Below, in pieces: positions 18,360 through 26,066 of a stretch of 64,000 nt of DNA. The DNA lies in the NCBI RefSeq assembly GCF_001661075.1, contig NZ_CP014870.1:5399703-5463702 (forward strand). The letters are read 5' to 3'. Numbering within the stretch: the first letter of the stretch is position 1; every line of letters begins with the position of its first letter. The notes under the pieces are model-generated. The model saw only the letters and a list, made by a program, of their open reading frames with translations. It was not told the origin of the DNA and did not search any database. Source of the DNA: Pseudomonas silesiensis. GTDB taxonomy: Bacteria; Pseudomonadota; Gammaproteobacteria; Pseudomonadales; Pseudomonadaceae. The position numbers were made by a program, and so were the translations under genes.

Positions 18360-20771
18360 ATGAGCACTGATGGTGCTTTGAGTCGAAGCCGTCTGCTGCC
18401 GAGCCTGCTCGGCATCCTGCTTCTGCTAATGGGCCTGGCCATGCTGGCCGGGGGAATCAAGCTGAGCCTGCTCGGCGGCTCGCTATATTACCTGCTGGCC
18501 GGCATCGGCCTGGCACTCACCGGCGTGCTGCTGATTGCCGCGCGCCGCGCTGCGTTGGGCCTGTACGCACTGGTGCTGTTCTCCAGCACGGTGTGGGCCC
18601 TGTGGGAGGTCGGCCTCGACTGGTGGCAACTGGTGCCGCGCCTGGCCATGCTGTTTGCGCTGGGCATCGTCATGCTGCTGCCATGGTTCCGTCGTCCGCT
18701 GTTGCGCGCAGGCGCCGCGCCGATGGGCACCGGCGCACTGAGCGTGGCCGTGGTGCTCGCAGGTGCCACTGCATTGGCCAGCCAATTCAGCAACCCCGGT
18801 GAAATCAAAGGCCAACTGGACCGCGACAGCGTGCCGGGCATGACCAACACCGCCCCGGCCATGCCGGACGGCGACTGGAATTCCTACGGCCGCAGCGCCC
18901 ACGGCGATCGTTACTCGCCCCTGGCCCAGATCACCCCGCAGAACGTGAACAAACTGGTACCGGCCTGGACCTACCGCACCGGCGACCTGCCAGGGCCGAA
19001 CGACCCGGGTGAAACCACCGCCGAAAACACCCCGCTGAAAGTCAACGGCATGCTTTACGTGTGCACGCCGCACAGCCAGGTGATCGCCCTGGACCCGGAC
19101 ACCGGCAAGGAAATCTGGCGTTTCGATCCGAAGCTCTCCACCCAGAACGCGGAGAACTTCAAGGGTTGGGCGCACATGACCTGCCGTGGCGTGACCTATC
19201 ACGATGACGCCGTCTACGCCTCCGAGCAGAGCCCGACCGGCACCGCCAGCACGACGCCCGTCAGCACCGTCTGCCCACGTCGCATCTTCCTGCCGACCGC
19301 CGATACGCGCCTGATCGCCCTCGACGCCGACACCGGCAAGATGTGCGAAGACTTCGGTGACAAAGGCCAGGTCGACCTGCGCGCCAACATCGGCGGCTTC
19401 ACCGCAGGCGGTTACTACTCCACCTCCCCTCCAGCGGTCACCAAAGACCTGGTGGTGATTGGCGGCCACGTCACCGACAACGTCTCCACCGACGAGCCCA
19501 GCGGCGTGATCCGCGCGTTCGACGTGCACACCGGCAAGCTGGTGTGGAACTGGGACAGCGGCAACCCGGACGACACTACCCCTATCGCTGCAGACGAGGT
19601 CTACACCCGCAACTCGCCGAACATGTGGTCCATGTTCGCGGTCGACGAAAAGCTCGGCATGCTCTACCTGCCGATGGGCAACCAGACCCCGGATCAGTTC
19701 GGTGGCGATCGTACGCCTGAATCGGAACTGCATGCCGCGGGCCTCACCGCCCTCGATATCGCGACCGGCCAGGTGCGCTGGCACATGCAGTTCACCCACC
19801 ATGACCTGTGGGACATGGACGTCGGTGGCCAGCCCACCCTGATGGACCTGAAAACCGCCGACGGCGTGAAGCCGGCGGTACTGGCGTCCACCAAGCAAGG
19901 CAGCATCTACGTGCTGGACCGCAGCACCGGCGAACCCATCGTGCCGATCCACGAAGTGCCGGTGCCACAAGGCGCTGTCGAAGGCGATCGCACCTCGCCG
20001 ACCCAGCCGAAATCCGAGCTGAACCTGATGCCGCCGCCGCTGCAAGAGCGCGACATGTGGGGCGTTACGCCGTTCGACCAGTTGATCTGCCGGATCGACT
20101 TCAAGTCCATGCGCTACGACGGCCCGTTCACCCCGCCATCGCTGCAAGGCTCGATCGTGTATCCCGGTAACTTCGGCGTGTTCGACTGGGGCGGCATCGC
20201 GGTTGACCCGGTGCGCCAGATCGCTTTCGTGAACCCGAGCTACATGGCGTTCAAATCGAAAATGATCCCGGCATCGGAAATCGCCGCCCAAGGCCCGCGC
20301 AAGAGCGAAACCGAAGGCGTGCAGCCAAACAAAGGCGCGCCATACGGCGTGGTCCTCGAAGCACTGCTGTCGCCCATGGGCCTGCCATGCCAGGCGCCAG
20401 CCTGGGGTTACGTGGCGGCGATCGACCTGACCACCAGCAAAACCATCTGGATGCACAAGAACGGCACCGTGCGCGACAGCTCACCGGTTCCAATCCCCCT
20501 GAGCATGGGCGTGCCAAGCCTGGGCGGGACCGTCACCACCGCCAGTGGCGTGGGCTTCCTCAGCGGTACGCTTGACCAGTACCTGCGTGCCTATGACGTG
20601 AAAAACGGCAAGCAGTTGTGGGAAGGCCGCCTGCCAGCCGGCGCACAAACCACGCCGATGACTTACACCGGCAAGGACGGCAAGCAATATGTGCTTGTGG
20701 TCGCCGGCGGTCACGGGTCGCTGGGCACCAAGCAGGGTGACTATGTGATTGCGTACAAACTGTCCGAGTAA
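18360..20771 (+). CDS. gcd: Membrane-bound PQQ-dependent glucose dehydrogenase
   Basis: 803 residues. The first roughly 140 hold five membrane segments, as in membrane glucose dehydrogenase. The periplasmic PQQ beta-propeller follows with the motifs DGDWNSYGRSAHGDRYSPL, ALDPDTGKEIWRFDP, GVIRAFDVHTGKLVWNWD and THHDLWDMD. It oxidises glucose to gluconolactone and passes electrons to ubiquinone. GGAG lies just before the start. A strong terminator follows the stop. Length and domain order are normal. Confidence 0.95.
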   Translation: MSTDGALSRSRLLPSLLGILLLLMGLAMLAGGIKLSLLGGSLYYLLAGIGLALTGVLLIAARRAALGLYALVLFSSTVWALWEVGLDWWQLVPRLAMLFALGIVMLLPWFRRPLLRAGAAPMGTGALSVAVVLAGATALASQFSNPGEIKGQLDRDSVPGMTNTAPAMPDGDWNSYGRSAHGDRYSPLAQITPQNVNKLVPAWTYRTGDLPGPNDPGETTAENTPLKVNGMLYVCTPHSQVIALDPDTGKEIWRFDPKLSTQNAENFKGWAHMTCRGVTYHDDAVYASEQSPTGTASTTPVSTVCPRRIFLPTADTRLIALDADTGKMCEDFGDKGQVDLRANIGGFTAGGYYSTSPPAVTKDLVVIGGHVTDNVSTDEPSGVIRAFDVHTGKLVWNWDSGNPDDTTPIAADEVYTRNSPNMWSMFAVDEKLGMLYLPMGNQTPDQFGGDRTPESELHAAGLTALDIATGQVRWHMQFTHHDLWDMDVGGQPTLMDLKTADGVKPAVLASTKQGSIYVLDRSTGEPIVPIHEVPVPQGAVEGDRTSPTQPKSELNLMPPPLQERDMWGVTPFDQLICRIDFKSMRYDGPFTPPSLQGSIVYPGNFGVFDWGGIAVDPVRQIAFVNPSYMAFKSKMIPASEIAAQGPRKSETEGVQPNKGAPYGVVLEALLSPMGLPCQAPAWGYVAAIDLTTSKTIWMHKNGTVRDSSPVPIPLSMGVPSLGGTVTTASGVGFLSGTLDQYLRAYDVKNGKQLWEGRLPAGAQTTPMTYTGKDGKQYVLVVAGGHGSLGTKQGDYVIAYKLSE

Positions 20772-20791
20772 GTTTTAGCGGCAGTCAAATC

Positions 20792-20824
20792 AAAGGCGAC
20801 TCCTGCGAGGGAGTCGCCTTTTTT
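20792..20824 (+). terminator. Rho-independent terminator after gcd
   Basis: Arms AAAGGCGACTCC and GGAGTCGCCTTT enclose a 6-base loop and are followed by a T-run. Confidence 0.92.
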
Positions 20825-20858
20825 ATGAACTCAATTTTTTGCCACACTGCCGAATTAA

Positions 20859-20977
20859 TGTGGGAGCGGCGGTGCGGCGATCCGACTTGCTCGCGAAAGC
20901 GGTGTGTCAGCCAACTCAGATGCGGAATGTTAAACAGCCTTCGTCGGAACGCCGCCCGGAGCAAGCCCGCTCCCACA
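20859..20977. repeat. REP element, first copy of the duplicated unit
   Basis: TGTGGGAGC at the left faces GGAGCAAGCCCGCTCCCACA at the right; the left arm is partly scrambled (CGGCGGTGCGGCGATCCGAC). It opens the first REP-leader-DUF6124 unit in the gap 20772-21337. A further conserved hairpin, GTCGCTGA/TCAGCGAC, lies at 21098-21116. Confidence 0.75.
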
Positions 20978-21202
20978 TTTGATCGTGATCGGCTCGAAAT
21001 AATTTGCGCACGTCCTACAGATTTAGCGGTTACCGGGAAGTATTCCGACAACTTCTATCGGTTGCCGCGTCGGAAGTCGGCGAGATAGGCTTTGGAAGTC
21101 GCTGAAAATCAGCGACCGGGCGTCGCGGCTCGAATTAGCTTACTTGGTGCATAATCACCCACCCCAATCGACAATCCTTCAATGCTTGTCGTTTGGTCTT
21201 AT

Positions 21203-21282
21203 GGTGGCTGTGCGTGGGATACCTTCGGGTATGCCGGGTTTTCCAAGTAGCTCGGTCCGCGAACCTGCGCACAGCTGCCACC
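21203..21282 (+). ncRNA. Structured three-way-junction leader RNA, copy 1
   Basis: Closing stem: GGTGGC/GCCACC (21203-21208 with 21277-21282) and TGTGCG/CGCACA (21209-21214 with 21268-21273). Inside are a hairpin ATACC-TTCG-GGTAT (21219-21232) and a second stem GCCGGG/CTCGGT (21233-21238 with 21251-21256). The second copy at 22053 keeps all three helices with compensatory changes, which supports a functional RNA fold. It ends 55 bases before the downstream start codon, so a cis-regulatory leader is likely. I cannot name a known family. Confidence 0.7.
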
Positions 21283-21337
21283 TTTGATTGCGTCGCGGCG
21301 ATCAATGGCAGCTCCATTACCTACTTGGAGCTTCACC

Positions 21338-21706
21338 ATGTTCAAACCCTCCCCGAATCCCCCCGAAAACGACGCCGTCTCCCCCTACGCCGCCGATTCG
21401 AACAAACTCAACGAAGCCGCCGAACGCGCCCTCGATCTCCACTTCCCGTCGACTGCCGACATCAAAGCCACCCCGCGCACGCCCAACACCCTGTTCACGG
21501 TGGACCCAAAGGCCACGACCGAAACCCTCGTGGTTTATCTGGTCGAGACGCTGGCATCGGTCGATGTGATGGTCCATCACCTGGTGGATCATCTGGACGG
21601 CGGATCGCGCAATGCTCTTCTGGGTATTTCAAATAGCATCATGCTCGCGGAGATCACGGCGAATCGGGTGCTGGATCAGATCGAGTCACCTGCATCGGCA
21701 CGGTGA
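21338..21706 (+). CDS. DUF6124 family small protein, copy 1
   Basis: 122 residues from ATG 21338, with GGAG 7 bases upstream. It has a Pro-rich start (MFKPSPNPPEN), a helical middle (NKLNEAAERALDLHF) and a C-terminal helical region (TTETLVVYLVETLASVDVMV, then LLGISNSIMLAEITANRVLD). It resembles the Pseudomonas DUF6124 family, whose function is unknown. The protein is nearly identical to the copy at 22186, apart from the first 25 residues and the tail. It sits downstream of the structured leader. Confidence 0.85.
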   Translation: MFKPSPNPPENDAVSPYAADSNKLNEAAERALDLHFPSTADIKATPRTPNTLFTVDPKATTETLVVYLVETLASVDVMVHHLVDHLDGGSRNALLGISNSIMLAEITANRVLDQIESPASAR

Positions 21707-21754
21707 CAATAACCAGTTTTTGCCGCTTCTAATTTGAATGATTTGCTGCCCTTA

Positions 21755-21864
21755 TGTAGGAGCGAGACCGGCTTGCCGGCGAAGGTCGTCAACGATAACG
21801 CGTCGTGCCTGATACCCCGTAGCGTTCTGACGTTTTTCGCCGGCAAGCCGGTCTCGCTCCCACA
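21755..21864. repeat. REP inverted pair, second copy of the duplicated unit
   Basis: TGTAGGAGCGAGACCGGCTT at the left faces AAGCCGGTCTCGCTCCCACA at the right. It opens the second REP-leader-DUF6124 unit in the gap 21707-22185. The rest of that gap is leader sequence similar to 21000-21330. Confidence 0.85.
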
Positions 21865-22052
21865 TTTGTACGTGATCCGTCTGAAAAATTTGCGCACGTC
21901 CTACAGATTTAGCGGTTACCAGGAAGGATTCCGACAACTTCTATAGGTTGCCGTGTCGGAAGTCGGGAGGATAGGCTTCGGGGTCGCTGCAAATTCAGCG
22001 AACGGGTTTGGTCGCCCAGGTTTAGAATGGCGCACTTTTCGTGCTTGCTTCA

Positions 22053-22129
22053 TGGCGAGCTGTGCGTGGGAGGGCTTCGGCCCTGCCGGGTTCCATTCCC
22101 TGGTCGACCAACCTGCGTACGGTTCGCCA
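22053..22129 (+). ncRNA. Structured three-way-junction leader RNA, copy 2
   Basis: A continuous closing stem of about 14 pairs joins 22053-22066 to 22116-22129, with some G-U pairs. Inside are the hairpin AGGGC-TTCG-GCCCT (22071-22084) and the stem GCCGGG/CCTGGT (22085-22090 with 22099-22104). Three of the five UUCG-hairpin pairs differ from copy 1, and all remain paired. It ends 56 bases before the gene at 22186. Confidence 0.7.
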
Positions 22130-22185
22130 CCCAACTGCTTGGTCGCAGTCGTGGCGAACTCTCTTTCTTCGAATGGAGCTTCACC

Positions 22186-22548
22186 ATGTTCAAACCAACC
22201 CCGAATCCCCCCGAAACCGACGCCGTCTCCCCCTGCGAATCCGCCGATTCAAACACACTCAACGAAGCCGCCGAACGCGCCCTCGATCTCCATTTCCCGT
22301 CGACTGCCGACATCAAAGCCACCCCGCGCACGCCCAGCACCCTGTTCACGGTGGACCCAAAGGCCACGACCGAAACCCTCGTGGTTTATCTGGTCGAGAC
22401 GTTGGCATCGGTCGATGTGATGGTCCATCACCTGGTGGATCATCTGGACGGCGGATCGCGCAATGCTCTTCTGGGTATTTCAAATAGCATCATGCTCGCG
22501 GAGATCACGGCGAATCGGGTGTTGGATCAAATTGATCCATCGCAATAA
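22186..22548 (+). CDS. DUF6124 family small protein, copy 2
   Basis: 120 residues from ATG 22186, with TGGAG 7 bases upstream. It matches the copy at 21338 almost completely from residue 25 to residue 115. The differences cluster at the N-terminus (ETDAVSPCESADSNT) and the last few residues (DQIDPSQ). DNA identity is also very high, which points to a recent tandem duplication or gene conversion. Function is unknown. Confidence 0.85.
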   Translation: MFKPTPNPPETDAVSPCESADSNTLNEAAERALDLHFPSTADIKATPRTPSTLFTVDPKATTETLVVYLVETLASVDVMVHHLVDHLDGGSRNALLGISNSIMLAEITANRVLDQIDPSQ

Positions 22549-22670
22549 GCGTTCAATAACCAATCGATCTAAAAAACTGGCAACAATGACAGTAGCTGTC
22601 GTCTGCGCCCCCAAGGAAGATCCATAGCAAGCGCACAACCGTTCGCACTCGCTGATCCTCGGAGCCCGCC

Positions 22671-23897
22671 ATGTCCCACACCCAATTTCGCACTCATTGG
22701 ACAGAGGCGTTGGTCAAGGGTGATATCGGCTTGCACCAGTTGCCTGCGACGCTGTCACGCAAGGAAGCCTCACGCGTGCGCCGTGAGGCTTTGCAACGTA
22801 TCACCGGATCGCCGCTCGGCACGATCGGTGACTACACCTTCGATCCGCAGTCCGCCAAGTGCGAGAACTTTATCGGTGCCATCCAGATTCCCGTGGGGGT
22901 CGCCGGCCCCCTGCGGGTCAATGGCCGGGCCATCACCGCTCGAGAACCGGTCTTTGCACCGCTTGCCACCACCGAAGGCGCGTTGATCGCCAGTGTTTCC
23001 AGGGGGTGCAGCGCGTTGCGTGCTGCCGGCGGTGCGGTAGTCCGGGTCGACGATGTCGGGATTACTCGAGCACCGGTCTTTCGCTCCAGCGGCATCATCC
23101 AGACCCAGGCTTTCCTGGCGTGGGTACACACCCACTTCGACGAGATCAAACAACTGTGCGAGCGGGACAGCCATCACTTGACGTTGCAGGACATCGCACC
23201 GGCTACGGTTGGCTGCACGATCTACCTGCGTTTTCGCTTCAACAGCGTCGATGCAATGGGCATGAATATGGCGAGCATCGCTTGCGACAGAGCCATTACT
23301 GAACTGATCAGCCCGGCAACGGGCGTACCCTGCATCAGCATCTCGGGCAATTACTGCACCGACAAAAAACCCGCCATGGTCAACTTCCTCAATGGTCGGG
23401 GCAAACGCATTTATGCCGAAGCCTGCCTGAGCGCCGACATCGTGCGCGACATCCTGAAAACCGATGCCGCATCGCTGTGTGAAGTCCAGTACCGCAAGAA
23501 CTTGCTCGGTTCGGCCATGGCGGGTGCGATTGGCTGTAACGCCCATCATGCAAATATTCTTGCAGCCTTTTTTATCGCCACCGGACAAGACGTTGCCCAA
23601 GTGGCGGAAAGTGCCATGGGCATTACCTGCATCGAAGACAGGGGAAACGGGGCCCTGTATGCGTCGATCCTGTTGCCGGATACGCCCCTGGGCACCGTCG
23701 GAGGCGGCACCGGCCTCGGGACTCAACGAGAAGCGCTGGCGTTGATGGGGATCGTCCCCGGGGCCAAGGCGCCGGGCGTCGACACCTTGCGCCTGGCCGA
23801 AATACTCGGCGCGCTGGTGTTGGCCGGGGAACTGTCGATCATGGCGGCCCAGGCGTCTCATCATCTGGTCCAGGCCCATGTGCAACTGGGCCGCTGA
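22671..23897 (+). CDS. hmgA: Class I hydroxymethylglutaryl-CoA reductase
   Basis: 408 residues, with GGAG 7 bases before the ATG. It reduces HMG-CoA to mevalonate with NADPH. All catalytic positions of the class I enzyme are visible: Glu102 in PLATTEGAL, Asp231-Lys232 in SGNYCTDKKPA, Asp307 in TGQDVAQ, and His403 in the C-terminal HLVQAHV. DAMGMNM is the cofactor-binding segment. It is the soluble catalytic part only, with no membrane domain. Class I form means the archaeal/eukaryote-like biosynthetic type, unlike the class II degradative enzyme known from P. mevalonii. It is the first gene of a three-gene operon, 3 bases before mevalonate kinase. Confidence 0.92.
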   Translation: MSHTQFRTHWTEALVKGDIGLHQLPATLSRKEASRVRREALQRITGSPLGTIGDYTFDPQSAKCENFIGAIQIPVGVAGPLRVNGRAITAREPVFAPLATTEGALIASVSRGCSALRAAGGAVVRVDDVGITRAPVFRSSGIIQTQAFLAWVHTHFDEIKQLCERDSHHLTLQDIAPATVGCTIYLRFRFNSVDAMGMNMASIACDRAITELISPATGVPCISISGNYCTDKKPAMVNFLNGRGKRIYAEACLSADIVRDILKTDAASLCEVQYRKNLLGSAMAGAIGCNAHHANILAAFFIATGQDVAQVAESAMGITCIEDRGNGALYASILLPDTPLGTVGGGTGLGTQREALALMGIVPGAKAPGVDTLRLAEILGALVLAGELSIMAAQASHHLVQAHVQLGR

Positions 23898-23900
23898 ACA

Positions 23901-24944
23901 ATGACATCGATGACCATCCAGGCGCGCGCGCCCGGCAAGATAATCCTGATGGGCGAGCACGCCGTCCTGCATGGATGCCCTGCCATTGCCACTGCGCTGG
24001 GCCTGTATTGCACGATCAAGGTGCAACCGCGCGGGGACGGGCAGATAGAGCTGCAATTGCCCGACCTCAACCTTCATCGGTGCTACACCTTTCAAACCCT
24101 GCTCGACTACGTGGGGCGCGTGCGCCAATCGTCCGCACAGGGTTTTGCCTATGAAGTGGCCACCGACGCCGACCATCTGATCAAATGCGCCATCGGCGAA
24201 CTCCTGCTCAGGCTGGCGCCTGAAGACTGGCGAGGTTTTTCTCTTCGAGTGGAATCGAGCATTCCGGCCAACGCCGGATTCGGCAGTTCGGGTGCATTGG
24301 CCGTCAGCCTGGCAGCGGCGCTGTTGCGTTTTTTCAACCTGAAACCGCCCCGGCACCCGCTGGAGCCGCTGGCGATGAGTATCGAACGCTACCAGCACGG
24401 CCAACCGTCGGGGATCGATCACAACACCAGCCTCCGAGGTTCGACAATCGAACGGCGCCCCATGGCAAATGGCAGTTTCAAGCTGATTTCCTGGCCCAAA
24501 AGTGCGGCGTGGCTGCAACTGCGCGACGTCGAGCTCTACGACACCGGTCCCGCTCGCGAGAGTACGGGACAGGTGATCGCCGCCACCCGCTACCGGCTCG
24601 AAGGCCCCGACAATCCGCTGCTGGAAAGCATGCGCCACAGTGCCGAACGCTTTCGAAGCCTGTTGCAACGGCCCGTCCTGATGCCCGAAACCCTCAAGCA
24701 CCTGCTACGTGACTATGAACAGGCGCTGGAGTGTCTTGGCGTGGTGCCGAAGAAGATTGCCAAGGTCATTCGGGCCATCGAAAGGGTCGGCGGTGCGGCA
24801 AAAATCTGCGGCGCCGGTGCACTCTCCGGCGACCAGGCGGGCGCGCTGCTGGTGATCGGCGCACCGGCCCTTCCGGAACTGGCGCAATTTCGCAGAATCA
24901 ACGCGCCACTGGCCGTCGATGGTTTGGAGGTCTGCGAAACATGA
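23901..24944 (+). CDS. mvk: Mevalonate kinase (GHMP family)
   Basis: 347 residues from ATG 23901; ATG 23910 is possible. It phosphorylates mevalonate at position 5. GHMP motifs are present: ARAPGKIILMGEHAVLHG at the start, the ATP loop IPANAGFGSSGALAVSL (about 127-143), and the mevalonate-kinase catalytic Asp in HGQPSGIDHNTS (about 169-180). The third motif, KICGAGALSGDQAGALLV, is present with fewer glycines than usual. It starts 3 bases after the reductase stop and overlaps the next gene by ATGA, so the operon is translationally coupled. Confidence 0.9.
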   Translation: MTSMTIQARAPGKIILMGEHAVLHGCPAIATALGLYCTIKVQPRGDGQIELQLPDLNLHRCYTFQTLLDYVGRVRQSSAQGFAYEVATDADHLIKCAIGELLLRLAPEDWRGFSLRVESSIPANAGFGSSGALAVSLAAALLRFFNLKPPRHPLEPLAMSIERYQHGQPSGIDHNTSLRGSTIERRPMANGSFKLISWPKSAAWLQLRDVELYDTGPARESTGQVIAATRYRLEGPDNPLLESMRHSAERFRSLLQRPVLMPETLKHLLRDYEQALECLGVVPKKIAKVIRAIERVGGAAKICGAGALSGDQAGALLVIGAPALPELAQFRRINAPLAVDGLEVCET

Positions 24945-25942
24945 ATAAGGTGAGCGTGTCCTCGCCCAGCAATATTGCGCTGATCAAATACTGGGGCATG
25001 AGCGATGCCCAACGGACTTTGCCCAACAATGCCTCTCTCTCGATGACCCTGAACCAGTGCGTCAGCTATTGCACGTTAGCGCGACAAACGAGCGGCACGA
25101 GCGATGAGATTTTGTGGAAAACAGCCAGCGGTTCACTGATACCTGCTCAAGCGTCCATGCGCCGCGGGATCGAACAGCATCTACAGCAATTGCGTCAACA
25201 CTTCGACGATTGGCAGCCGTTGCGCATTGCAACCGTCAACAGCTTCCCGACCGGTGCGGGCATTGCCTCATCGGCCTCCGGGTTCAGTGCGCTGGCACTG
25301 GCGTTCGCGTTGCGTTGCGGGCAATCGTTCAACAGTCCCGACCTCAGCCAACTGGCACGTCTGTCCGGCTCCGGCTCGGCAGCGCGCTCGGTCATAGGCG
25401 GGTTCGTGCAGTGGCCAGGCCATCCTGGCCAACTGCACTGCCCCGCAGAACAGTTCGCACCCGCGCAGCATTGGCCCCTGCATGACCTGATCGCTGTCGT
25501 CGATGCCGGGCACAAAAACATCAGCTCCCGAGAAGGCCATCGCCTCGCCGCCAGCAGCCCTTTTTACGCGGCTCGCCTGACCCAGTTGCCCGAGCGACTC
25601 AATACCCTGCGCGAAGCCATCCTGAACCGCGACTTCGACACATTGGCCGATACCGTGGAGCGCGAAGCCGTGGAAATGCACATGATCGCCATGACTTCAA
25701 AACCCGCGATCTTTTACTGGCAACCGGTGACGCTGGAGATTCTGGCGCGGGTTCGACAACTGCGGCGCGACGGCTTGCAAGTGTGCTCGACGGTGGATGC
25801 CGGCCCTAACGTGCATGTGCTGTGCACGTTGCAAGATGTCTCGGCTGTCTACACGGCCTTACGAAAATTGCCGGGGGTGGAGCAATGGATCTTCGATCAG
25901 GCGGGCGATGGCCCGAGGCAACTGGCACGCCATCTGTTTTGA
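24941..25942 (+). CDS. mvaD: Diphosphomevalonate / phosphomevalonate decarboxylase family protein
   Basis: 333 residues. It carries the family signature SPSNIALIKYWG, the ATP loop FPTGAGIASSASGFSALALA (102-121), LSGSGSAARSVIGGFVQW (141-158), and catalytic Asp286 in STVDAGPNVHV. The residue after KYWG is Met20, where diphosphomevalonate decarboxylases have a Lys that, as I recall, contacts the substrate diphosphate. No phosphomevalonate kinase gene is adjacent, so the substrate may be mevalonate 5-phosphate, giving isopentenyl phosphate. This is inference; the canonical reaction on the diphosphate, giving isopentenyl diphosphate, is the alternative. It overlaps the kinase gene by 4 bases. Confidence 0.85.
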   Translation: MNKVSVSSPSNIALIKYWGMSDAQRTLPNNASLSMTLNQCVSYCTLARQTSGTSDEILWKTASGSLIPAQASMRRGIEQHLQQLRQHFDDWQPLRIATVNSFPTGAGIASSASGFSALALAFALRCGQSFNSPDLSQLARLSGSGSAARSVIGGFVQWPGHPGQLHCPAEQFAPAQHWPLHDLIAVVDAGHKNISSREGHRLAASSPFYAARLTQLPERLNTLREAILNRDFDTLADTVEREAVEMHMIAMTSKPAIFYWQPVTLEILARVRQLRRDGLQVCSTVDAGPNVHVLCTLQDVSAVYTALRKLPGVEQWIFDQAGDGPRQLARHLF

Positions 25943-26066
25943 ACCCGCCACACCGACGATTGACGACCTGTCCAAACCCTGAACAGAGCGCACGAATTGC
26001 CCCTGCCATTGAAACCACCCTCCACCTGCCCCATCTAAGACCCATACTCCATTGCGCAGGTGCCCC

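Noticed and set aside
18483..20456. A 657-codon frame antisense to gcd
   Set aside because: Low-complexity His/Arg/Val-rich product with no domain; a shadow of the gcd reading frame.
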